From contig AWNV01000020.1 of NCBI GenBank assembly GCA_000493965.1, forward strand, positions 205-42,375: a stretch of DNA of 42,171 nt, given 5' to 3'. Of the stretch, positions 24,087 through 31,942 are shown piece by piece. Position 1 is the stretch's first letter. Every line of letters starts with the position of its first letter. Origin of the DNA: Candidatus Aminicenans sakinawicola JGI OTU-1 (lineage in GTDB: Bacteria; Acidobacteriota; Aminicenantia; Aminicenantales; Aminicenantaceae). The translations under genes and the position numbers were made by a program. The notes under the pieces were generated by a model that was not told where the DNA came from, did no database searches, and was given only the letters and a program-made list of their open reading frames with translations.

Positions 24087-24824
24087 GTGAAACTCGATGC
24101 ATTAGCTTTCGGATCTCACGCAGACGATGTGGAGTTGGCCTGCAGTGGCACGATCATAAAATTGGGAGCCTCAGGGTATAAAACCGGGGTCATTACGCTA
24201 ACCCGGGGAGAGATGGCGACCCGGGGCAGTGCCGAAATCCGATCTCAAGAGTTTGCACAATCCGCTAAAATTATGGGTCTAGCTTCTCACAAGATGCTGG
24301 ATATCCCAGACGGTCGGATTGAAGTCACATGGGAGAATAAGATTAAAATTATAAAGGAGATCCGCACTTATAAACCTAGAATCATTTTCACTCCCTACTG
24401 GGTCTCCCGCCATCCTGACCACGAAAAAGCGTCTCATCTCGTTCGTGAAGCTGCCTACCTCTCCGGACTAAAAAAACTGAAACCGGATCAGAAGCCCTAT
24501 AAGCCGTACAAAGTCATTTACTACCAGACATGCTTCGAGTTCAATCCGTCTTTTATTGTTGACATCTCGGATTTTCACGCACAAAAGATGAAATCTATTC
24601 TCTCCTACAAATCGCAATTTCACCATCAGGATAAGGCAGAATTCGGAGATGATGAAACTCTGCTCAGCAGACCTGAATTCCTGGACAGAATCGAAACTCG
24701 AGACAGACAATACGGTACATATATCGGCGTAAAATATGGCGAGCCTTTTCTGGTTCGGGAAGTAATAAAAATCAATGATCCTGTTGATTTTTTCGACCCA
24801 GAATATCTGGAGACGATTCCATGA
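24087..24824 (+). CDS. bshB1: Bacillithiol biosynthesis deacetylase BshB1
   Basis: A 245-aa PIG-L zinc enzyme removing acetyl from GlcNAc-malate. The metal site is GSHADDVEL (H11, D13, D14), where the family usually has AHPDD, so proline 12 is replaced by alanine, and RHPDHEKAS (H109, H112). LTRGEMATRGSAEIRSQEFA, the BshB1 specificity segment, is complete. GTG 24087 with GGAG upstream is the start. It lies between bshC and bshA in the order of the cluster. Confidence 0.92.
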   Translation: MKLDALAFGSHADDVELACSGTIIKLGASGYKTGVITLTRGEMATRGSAEIRSQEFAQSAKIMGLASHKMLDIPDGRIEVTWENKIKIIKEIRTYKPRIIFTPYWVSRHPDHEKASHLVREAAYLSGLKKLKPDQKPYKPYKVIYYQTCFEFNPSFIVDISDFHAQKMKSILSYKSQFHHQDKAEFGDDETLLSRPEFLDRIETRDRQYGTYIGVKYGEPFLVREVIKINDPVDFFDPEYLETIP

Positions 24825-24865
24825 AGATCCATGGTCTTATGAATATTTCAGGTTAAGCATTTACC

Positions 24866-25987
24866 ATGAAAGTCGGAATAGTATGTTACCCGACACACGG
24901 CGGCAGCGGTGTCGTGGCTTCGGAATTAGCGATCGGCCTTGCCAAAAAAGGGCACGAAATCCACATTGTGAGCTATGCTCCCCCCTTTCGCTTGCGTTCT
25001 TTTCATCAGAATATCTTTATCCATGAGGTAGGAATTACGAGCTATCCGCTGTTTAAATATCCGCCGTATGCTCTTGGACTGGCAACAAAATTAGTGGAAC
25101 TGGTCGAGGCCTATGATCTTGAGCTTATTCATGCCCATTATGCTGTCCCCCACGCCGCCAGTGCCTATTTGGCAAAACAGATTTTGAATTCGCAGGGGAT
25201 AAAAATCATCACCACTCTGCATGGAACAGATATAACACTGGTCGGGGCCGATCAATCATTTTACCGGGTCATAAAATTCACTATCGAGAAATCCGACGGT
25301 ATCACTGCAGTTTCAAACTATTTGAAACAGCGTACCATCCGAGAATTCGACATTCAGCATGAGATACGGGTAATCTACAATTTTATCGACCCCACTCAAC
25401 CGGTACAAAGCCGCATCCATTGTAATCGAGAATCCTATGCGCCTCATGGAGAAAAGATCCTTATGCACGCCTCCAATTTCCGTCCGGTTAAAAGAGTGGG
25501 AGACGTTGTCCGTATTTTCGAGCAGGTTCATGCCAAAATCCCGGCAAAACTCATATTGATCGGTGACGGACCGGAGCGGCTGTTCATCCAGCAATTGGTC
25601 AAAGAGTTGAAACTCAGTGCCGATGTGTATTTTCAGGGGGAACAGGATCATTTAGAATCTTTGTTCCTTTGCGCCGATCTCTTTCTTTTGCCCAGCGAAC
25701 AGGAGAGCTTTGGATTGACGGCGCTCGAGGCCATGAACTGCAGTGTTCCGGTGATCGCTACAGAAACCGGGGGTCTACCGGAAGTCATCACACACGGCGA
25801 GACAGGATATCTGTATCCTGTGGGTGAAATAAAAAAAATGGCGGAAAAATCCATCGAACTTCTGAGCAACCCACAAAAACATGAGTTATTTAAACACCAA
25901 GCAAGGAGACGAGCCACGCAGTCTTTCAATGCAGATCAAATCATTCCTCAATACGAAGCCTTTTATGAGGAAATATTGATGGCCTAG
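24866..25987 (+). CDS. bshA: N-acetyl-alpha-D-glucosaminyl L-malate synthase BshA
   Basis: A 373-aa GT4 glycosyltransferase making GlcNAc-malate from UDP-GlcNAc and malate, the first step of bacillithiol synthesis. BshA-specific start IVCYPTHGGSGVVASELAIGL and PFRLRSFHQNIF are present, with HAHYAVPHAASAYL, TLHGTDITLVG, VYNFI-type linker IRVIYNFIDP, FRPVKRV and the nucleotide-sugar motif EQESFGLTALEAMNCSVPVI (E-x7-E). All three bsh genes are in one transcription unit, so the pathway is complete here. Confidence 0.94.
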   Translation: MKVGIVCYPTHGGSGVVASELAIGLAKKGHEIHIVSYAPPFRLRSFHQNIFIHEVGITSYPLFKYPPYALGLATKLVELVEAYDLELIHAHYAVPHAASAYLAKQILNSQGIKIITTLHGTDITLVGADQSFYRVIKFTIEKSDGITAVSNYLKQRTIREFDIQHEIRVIYNFIDPTQPVQSRIHCNRESYAPHGEKILMHASNFRPVKRVGDVVRIFEQVHAKIPAKLILIGDGPERLFIQQLVKELKLSADVYFQGEQDHLESLFLCADLFLLPSEQESFGLTALEAMNCSVPVIATETGGLPEVITHGETGYLYPVGEIKKMAEKSIELLSNPQKHELFKHQARRRATQSFNADQIIPQYEAFYEEILMA

Positions 25988-26036
25988 CAGAAAACGCCAT
26001 AAATTTTCGGCCTTAAGATCGATAAAATTGTAAACC

Positions 26037-27737
26037 ATGAGCAACTTTGACTGGATATTGATGATTTCTTTTCTCATTTTTGTCACCGTCTATGGTGTCT
26101 GGAAAACCCGAGGGAAAAAAGACATCAATGGTTACATTCTGGCGAACAAATCGACGCCATGGTACACAATCACGCTTTCTATCATGGCGACACAGGCTAG
26201 CGCCATTACCTTTCTTTCCACCCCGGGACAGGCCTATATGGACGGTATGCGTTTTGTGCAGTTCTATTTAGGCCTCCCCATCGCCATGGTCATCCTCTCC
26301 ATTACGGCTGTCCCCTATTTCCACAGACTAAAAGTCTATACGGCCTATGAATTTTTGGAGAAGCGTTTTGATTTGAAAAACCGCATGTTAGGGAGCATTC
26401 TCTTTCTCATTCAACGGGGATTAGCTTGCGGATTCACTATCTTTGCCCCGTCCTTGATCATTTCAGTGCTTCTCGGGTGGGATATTCGTCTCACAATTTT
26501 CATGATTGGCGGCCTTGTCATCTTGTACACCACCACCGGCGGTACCGATGCCGTCTATAGAACTCATATCTTGCAGATGGGTATCATAACCGTGGGGATG
26601 GGAGCAGCGTTTTTCATGATTTTTCGCTTACTGCCGTCCGACATTTCCTTTCTGGATGCCGCCCATGTGGCGGGTAAAATGGGGAAATTAAACGTCATAA
26701 ACTTAGCTTTTGACTGGAAGGATCGTTACAACATATGGTCTGGCCTGATCGGAGGAGCATTCCTGGCCCTTTCTTACTTCGGAACGGACCAATCGCAGGT
26801 GCAGCGTTATCTCTCCGGACGTTCGATAGCACAAAGTCGTTTCGGGTTACTGGCGAACGGGGTTCTTAAGGTTCCTATGCAGTTCGTCATTCTTTACACC
26901 GGAGCCATGATTTTTGTTTTTTACCAGTTCGTGACACCCCCAATATTTTTCAATTCGGTCGAAACCGCCAATATCAAAAACAGCACCTACTCCCAAGCTT
27001 ATCAGGAACTTGAAACCAGGCATGAGCGCGTCCATAAAGAGAAACAAGCTCATATTAGGGATATGCTGGCCGCCATCAAGAGCCATGCGGATTCGGATTT
27101 AGATCAAACCATCCAAATGCTGCAGAAATCGCGAGAATCGGAGTCAAAGATCAAAGAAGAAGCCACTGCACTCATTAAAAAAGCTGATCCGAATGCCGAC
27201 ACCAACGATATCAACTATATCTTTTTAAGTTTTGTCATAAACTTCCTACCGGTGGGACTGGTCGGGCTGATTCTTGCGTCTATTCTCTCGGCTTCGATGT
27301 CCTCCACTTCTGCTGAATTGAATGCCCTGGCCTCAGTTACTATCGTAGATATTTACAAACGTGTGTTCAAGAAAAACGCCTCGAATCGGCATTATCTCAT
27401 CGCATCCAGATTAGCCACAGTTTTCTGGGGGATCTATGCCGTCAGTTTTGCCCTGTTTGCCAACCGTATAGGGTCGCTAATCGAAGCTGTAAATATTCTG
27501 GGTTCTCTTTTTTATGGAACGATTCTAGGAATTTTCTTAATAGCTTTCTTTTTCAAGAATATCGGCGGAAACGCCACCTTTATTGCGGCCCTCATCGCAG
27601 AGCTGGCTGTATTAGCCTGCTATTTTTTCACCGAGATCCCCTACCTGTGGTTTAACGTGATCGGATGTGTTGTGCTCATCGCCCTGGCTCATTTGATGAA
27701 CCCTCTGTTTGTGGCGATAAACAACAATAGAGCTTAA
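26037..27737 (+). CDS. Sodium/solute symporter (SSF family) with a coiled-coil insert
   Basis: A 566-aa protein with about 13 membrane helices: NFDWILMISFLIFVTVYGVW, GYILANKSTPWYTITLSIMA, ASAITFLSTPGQAYMDGMRF, and the late segment GLVGLILASILSASMSSTSA. Unlike the other SSF gene here it contains a hydrophilic helical insert of ~75 residues (about 310-385; AYQELETRHERVHKEKQAHI ... LQKSRESESKIKEEATAL) between two helices. It follows bshA by 49 bp and ends the cluster. Substrate unknown; a link to the deacetylase products of this cluster is a guess. Confidence 0.85.
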   Translation: MSNFDWILMISFLIFVTVYGVWKTRGKKDINGYILANKSTPWYTITLSIMATQASAITFLSTPGQAYMDGMRFVQFYLGLPIAMVILSITAVPYFHRLKVYTAYEFLEKRFDLKNRMLGSILFLIQRGLACGFTIFAPSLIISVLLGWDIRLTIFMIGGLVILYTTTGGTDAVYRTHILQMGIITVGMGAAFFMIFRLLPSDISFLDAAHVAGKMGKLNVINLAFDWKDRYNIWSGLIGGAFLALSYFGTDQSQVQRYLSGRSIAQSRFGLLANGVLKVPMQFVILYTGAMIFVFYQFVTPPIFFNSVETANIKNSTYSQAYQELETRHERVHKEKQAHIRDMLAAIKSHADSDLDQTIQMLQKSRESESKIKEEATALIKKADPNADTNDINYIFLSFVINFLPVGLVGLILASILSASMSSTSAELNALASVTIVDIYKRVFKKNASNRHYLIASRLATVFWGIYAVSFALFANRIGSLIEAVNILGSLFYGTILGIFLIAFFFKNIGGNATFIAALIAELAVLACYFFTEIPYLWFNVIGCVVLIALAHLMNPLFVAINNNRA

Positions 27738-27828
27738 CGCGGCCCTTTAATCTTCCTATAGTTTTCATCATAGTAGCTACTCTTTAAAGAGATAAAAAAA
27801 ATAAAAAAACGACATCAATTCTCAACCA

Positions 27829-27875
27829 AATCACAACACAACCTTAACCAACAGACATTCATAAAACTTTATAAT
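27829..27875 (+). promoter_or_regulatory. Candidate response-regulator site with a -10 box
   Basis: A 21-bp site 27829-27849 (pattern AATC-N2-AA-N2-CAA-N-CTTAACC) ends 20 nt before TATAAT (27870-27875). The same 21-bp pattern, with 16 identities and the same 20-nt gap to a -10-like TACGAT, precedes the gene at 31943. If +1 is near 27882, the site spans about -53 to -33 and replaces a -35 box, as for activator sites of OmpR/PhoB-type regulators. Confidence 0.55.
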
Positions 27876-27971
27876 GATATTGTAGATGGTGTAAGTTTTC
27901 TTCTGAAGAGGGGGTGATGCCAAAGATAAAACACAAAATTAACAAAACAATAATAAAAAAAGGAGGAGAAA

Positions 27972-28739
27972 ATGTTTAATAACTCAAAACGATGGGGTTT
28001 GGTGATCCCATTAATGGCGGCTTTAGTTTTTATGGGGATTAATTCTCTCGATGCCAAGAAGCCCGTGAAGGAGACTTGGGCAGTTACAATTCCGTACGAC
28101 AGTACTAATCTATATGGATTTCCATACGCTGAGCTTGATGGGAATAACGTCACTGTGAGTGTGAAGAAATACAAAGGCGGGCCAACGACAGGATATTACT
28201 TTCAATTAACAATAGAAAATGATCCAGATCCGGCGAATTACAGTCAAGTTGGTTTTCAGTATTTAAATCTTTCACTTATTGACTCCGCAGACTTTTGTTG
28301 TTATTTCCCCACTTCTGATTGTTTAGATCCAATTGAGGAGGTACCCCCAACTTGTATGCAGACGTTTCTGGAAAATCAACCCCATCCAGCTTGTGATTAT
28401 AAGGAGATATGCCTGATAATCAGAGTAGATTGTGATATTGAAGCTATAGAAGGAGGTAGCATCACATCTTCTGGCTGGGTAATGATCGATGTCCGTAACT
28501 CATTCGAGGCTTTTAAGGATGCCTGTGGTGATTTTCATAATATTGTAAGCAGCAATAACGTCGAGGAAATGGAGATTTCTAGAGTCACTTCAGATGAATG
28601 GACAATTAGAATCGACGACGAATTTGTTTTTCAAGAGACCTATAGACTCCTCAAAAACAAAAAAAGATGGGAAACCAAGATACCCCTCACGGCCACAACT
28701 CCATTTTCTTTCGTAACAACCTGGACCCGCAGTAAATAG
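27972..28739 (+). CDS. Exported cysteine-rich protein of unknown function
   Basis: A 255-aa protein with a signal peptide (residues ~1-28, ending SLDAKK). The mature part has eight cysteines within ~120 residues (DFCCYFPTSDCLDPIEEVPP, TCMQTFL, PACDYKEICLIIRVDCD, KDACGDF), consistent with disulfide bonding outside the cytoplasm. Strong AGGAGG precedes ATG 27972. I recognise no family. It lies just before the two-component genes and carries in its promoter the same 21-bp motif as the gene on the other side of them, so it is a likely target of that system. Confidence 0.65.
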   Translation: MFNNSKRWGLVIPLMAALVFMGINSLDAKKPVKETWAVTIPYDSTNLYGFPYAELDGNNVTVSVKKYKGGPTTGYYFQLTIENDPDPANYSQVGFQYLNLSLIDSADFCCYFPTSDCLDPIEEVPPTCMQTFLENQPHPACDYKEICLIIRVDCDIEAIEGGSITSSGWVMIDVRNSFEAFKDACGDFHNIVSSNNVEEMEISRVTSDEWTIRIDDEFVFQETYRLLKNKKRWETKIPLTATTPFSFVTTWTRSK

Positions 28740-28900
28740 AAGGCTTATCCAAACTCATTTAAATTTCCCATTAAGTCGAGAGTATGTGTACTTAAGATCA
28801 AAAAAAACTCCATCTCCTCTCCCCCAATTCCTGACGCCAAGTAACTTTTCAAGCTTACGCAGTTCATCTCAAACTGTCCATCTTTCCCGCTCTGAATCAT

Positions 28901-28927
28901 TTGACTTCGTTCTTATCCTGGTATAAC
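28901..28927 (+). promoter_or_regulatory. Possible sigma-70 promoter of the histidine kinase gene
   Basis: TTGACT (28901-28906) and TATAAC (28922-28927) are separated by 15 nt, slightly short. It lies in the 273-nt gap before the kinase gene, 85 nt upstream of its GTG. The CTTAACC motif shared by the flanking genes is absent here. Confidence 0.3.
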
Positions 28928-29012
28928 CTTTTCCAAGGGGAAATCGTTGCAAAACATCATTTCGTTGAACATGTGATTTTCCCACATTGATTTTTCTGGG
29001 AATGCACTGTCC

Positions 29013-31154
29013 GTGAAGATAAGGCTGGGTTGGAAAAGAAAGGCAATAATAGCTTTCTCTGGACTGACAATCCTCTTGAGCGTCATCCTTACCATTCTTG
29101 CTATCCGTGAAGCCGAAAGGGGAAAGCTGGTTAAAGAAAAGGAGATAAAAGAAGAACAGGCGAGAACAGCCCAACTCCTCATTGATCAAGTGAGAGCGAT
29201 TGTATCAGAAGCTGAGGAGAGAATAATTAGATCAATCCGGAATGATCAAATTTCATCTCAAGAAATAGTCCTTAAAGAAACCTGCAGGAGGATAGCAGAG
29301 GAAGAAGAAATCACCGATGAGATTTTTATTATCAACGCACAAGGCAGAATGTCTTTCCCGCTGATTAAACCGCTTTATTTTCTTCAGGGAGAAGGAGAAT
29401 TTTCAGGTAAACATCCGATTGAAATAGAAGCCGATTTCCATTTCAAAAGAGCAGGAACATGCGAATTTCGTACGAAAAATTATCATCTGGCCATAGAATC
29501 ATACAAAAAATTAATGAATGAAACTTCCGATATCGCCTCATGGGCAATACTACTGAATTGCATTGGCCGTTGCTATATAAAATCCGGAAAAAACCTGAAA
29601 GCACTGGAAGCTTACCGAAAGATCTTAAAAAAATATCCTGATGAGATAAGCTCTGATGGAATTCCTTTCGGATTATTAGCTCGATACCAAATAGGAACAA
29701 TCAACGGCAATATGGGTAAAAAAATTGAAGAAGTCGAAGCATTCCTTGAACTCTACAGCAACATTTTCAAATCAAAATGGCAGTTGAAAAAGGACCGCTT
29801 TTATTTTTACCGGAATAAAATCAGAAAAACCATTGAATCTGCCCTCGTAGAAATAAGAGAAACAAACAATAATGAGAACCTTATCAAAGAATGGGAGAAG
29901 CTGGAGAAGATTGAGGAACAAAAACTAGGCCGGATGAACACACTAGAGAATCTTGCTCAAAGGATCGCGCCCTTGATTGAGAAAAAAAATCATGCCCCAA
30001 GAACATTGCCTGGAATTTTTGCCCATTTTTGCCAGGAGATTGAAGAAGAAGTCTATATGATCAGTTATACATACATCGATGAAAAAGTACTATTGGGCAT
30101 GAAAATCGACATCAGATTTCTCGCCGCAAATCTTCTGCCGAAAATATTGGAAAGGTTTCCTCTAAAAGAAGATTGGCATATCCAGATAAGAGATGAATCT
30201 GGGGATGTCGTGGCCGGAAAAAATATATGGATCCAAGAGAAGCAGTCTCCTTCCTTGGCGTTTTCAAAAAGCTTTGAGGAAAACTTCCTACCCTGGAACG
30301 TGAATATCCTCCAAGACAATCCCAGCGAAGCCGGGAGGAAATATATTCTGAGGAGAAATATTTATATCCTTTTTGTGGCAGCGCTCGTAATGGCCATACT
30401 TTTGGGAGGCTTTTTAGCTATCAGGATTACAGCCAAAGAGTTTGAACTAGCTAAGTTAAAATCAGAATTTGTTTCCACAGTCTCCCATGATTTCAGAACA
30501 CCCTTGACGTCCATCCGTTATTTAGCCGAACTTCTCAAGAGAGGTCGGATTAAGGAAGAGACAAAAAAACAACTGTACTATGAAACCATAACCGATGAAA
30601 CCGATCGCTTGAGCCGGCTGGTCGAAAACATTCTCGATTTCTCCAAAATAGAGGCAGATATGAAAGAATACCGCTTTGAGAAAACAGACATCGCCCAACT
30701 GGCAAGGGATGTTGCTTCTCGCTTTCAAAAACAGGTTGTCGGGAAGAAATTTATACTGATAACAGAGATACCGAAGCAAATGCCGAAAGTTTCAGCCGAT
30801 AAGGAAGCCATTTCTCGGGCCCTTTTCAATATGCTAGATAATGCTTTGAAATACCGGGGACAAAGTCAGAGAGCAAATCTTCGAGCCTGGTCCGACCGAG
30901 AGAATGTGTTTTTAGAAGTGGAAGATAAGGGGATAGGGATCAGCAAGGAAGAACAGAAAAAAGTGTTTGACAGGTTTTACAGGTCTGACAGAGCATATGA
31001 CGATAAAATAAGGGGCAGCGGGATAGGTCTTGGAGTTGTCTCTCATATCATCAAGGCGCATAAAGGTGAGGTAAAGCTAGAAAGCGAGCGCGGTATAGGA
31101 ACAAAGGTCACATTAAAAATACCATTAAAAGGAGATATGGATAAAAATGGATAA
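29013..31154 (+). CDS. Sensor histidine kinase with an extracytoplasmic TPR-like region
   Basis: A 713-aa membrane kinase. TM1 is residues ~10-28 and TM2 ~449-470; the ~420-residue loop between them faces outward. Within the loop, ~147-260 has tetratricopeptide-like helices (FHFKRAGTCEFRTKNYHLAI; LLNCIGRCYIKSGKNLKALE), an uncommon sensor type. Cytoplasmic part: HisKA with phospho-acceptor H492 in FVSTVSHDFRTPLTSIRYLA, then HATPase boxes NMLDNALKYRG, DKGIGISKEEQKKVFDRFYR and GSGIGLGVVSHI. No HAMP domain is evident. GTG 29013 lacks a clear ribosome site but gives a sensible N-terminus. It overlaps the response regulator gene by 8 bp. Confidence 0.88.
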   Translation: MKIRLGWKRKAIIAFSGLTILLSVILTILAIREAERGKLVKEKEIKEEQARTAQLLIDQVRAIVSEAEERIIRSIRNDQISSQEIVLKETCRRIAEEEEITDEIFIINAQGRMSFPLIKPLYFLQGEGEFSGKHPIEIEADFHFKRAGTCEFRTKNYHLAIESYKKLMNETSDIASWAILLNCIGRCYIKSGKNLKALEAYRKILKKYPDEISSDGIPFGLLARYQIGTINGNMGKKIEEVEAFLELYSNIFKSKWQLKKDRFYFYRNKIRKTIESALVEIRETNNNENLIKEWEKLEKIEEQKLGRMNTLENLAQRIAPLIEKKNHAPRTLPGIFAHFCQEIEEEVYMISYTYIDEKVLLGMKIDIRFLAANLLPKILERFPLKEDWHIQIRDESGDVVAGKNIWIQEKQSPSLAFSKSFEENFLPWNVNILQDNPSEAGRKYILRRNIYILFVAALVMAILLGGFLAIRITAKEFELAKLKSEFVSTVSHDFRTPLTSIRYLAELLKRGRIKEETKKQLYYETITDETDRLSRLVENILDFSKIEADMKEYRFEKTDIAQLARDVASRFQKQVVGKKFILITEIPKQMPKVSADKEAISRALFNMLDNALKYRGQSQRANLRAWSDRENVFLEVEDKGIGISKEEQKKVFDRFYRSDRAYDDKIRGSGIGLGVVSHIIKAHKGEVKLESERGIGTKVTLKIPLKGDMDKNG

Positions 31155-31830
31155 GATTCTGGTTGTTGAAGATGATAATGCCATCCTTATGGGAATAAAA
31201 GATGACCTTGAGTTCGAGGGATACAAAGTCTCTACTGCCTCAGACGGCAAGGAGGGCTTGAAAAAGGCCATGGACCAAGATTTCCAGTTGATCATCCTTG
31301 ATATCATGTTACCAGAGCTCAATGGTTTCGAGGTGTGCAAAAAGATCAGGGAAGCGGACAAAAACACCCCTATTTTGATGCTAACAGCAGTAAGGACCGA
31401 AGAGATGGATAAGGTGATTGGACTGGAATTGGGCGCTGATGATTATGTCACCAAACCTGTGGGCACCAGAGAGTTAGTTGCCAGAGTGAAAGCGATTTTA
31501 AGAAGGACGCGGCAGAAGGAAGACGTTGGAGAGGTCCACACATTCGGTGATGTAACTATTAACATCAAAAGTCACGAAGTGCATAAGGCTGGAAAGAAGC
31601 TAAATTTAACAGCCTTGGAATTTAACCTACTCAAGCATCTCATCGAGCATAAAGGAGAAGTGTTAACCAGGGATAACCTGCTCGATGAAGCCTGGGGGAA
31701 TGCCATTGTCTCACCGCGGACAATTGATCCTCACATCGTTCACTTGAGAAGGAAAATTGAGGACGATCCAGCAAACCCAAGATTCATTATCAGTGTCAGG
31801 GGAGTTGGATACAAATTTATAGGGAAATGA
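31147..31830 (+). CDS. OmpR/PhoB-family response regulator
   Basis: A 227-aa protein. Receiver: acidic pocket VEDDN, phospho-acceptor D52 in LIILDIMLPELNG, T-loop LMLTAV and K in DDYVTKPVGTREL. A winged-helix DNA-binding domain follows (FNLLKHLIEHKGEVLTRDNL; SPRTIDPHIVHLRRKIEDDP; ISVRGVGYKF). Partner of the overlapping kinase gene. The 21-bp sites at 27829 and 31853 are its predicted targets because they occupy the position of the -35 box and flank this locus. Confidence 0.93.
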   Translation: MDKILVVEDDNAILMGIKDDLEFEGYKVSTASDGKEGLKKAMDQDFQLIILDIMLPELNGFEVCKKIREADKNTPILMLTAVRTEEMDKVIGLELGADDYVTKPVGTRELVARVKAILRRTRQKEDVGEVHTFGDVTINIKSHEVHKAGKKLNLTALEFNLLKHLIEHKGEVLTRDNLLDEAWGNAIVSPRTIDPHIVHLRRKIEDDPANPRFIISVRGVGYKFIGK

Positions 31831-31852
31831 GCTCTTAATCGAAATGCATCGC

Positions 31853-31899
31853 AATCTTAATCCAATCTTAACCGACGGTGGTGAAAAATTTGATACGAT
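31853..31899 (+). promoter_or_regulatory. Candidate response-regulator site with a -10 box
   Basis: 31853-31873 contains a direct repeat with an 11-bp period (CAATCTTAATC, then CAATCTTAACC). Two 11-bp-spaced half-sites are the usual target of OmpR/PhoB-type dimers. The site ends 20 nt before TACGAT (31894-31899), exactly as at the promoter of the gene at 27972. It begins 23 nt after the response regulator stop codon. Confidence 0.6.
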
Positions 31900-31942
31900 C
31901 TATGCACAGAGAGAATATTAACAGGCAAGATTGTTGGTGGAT

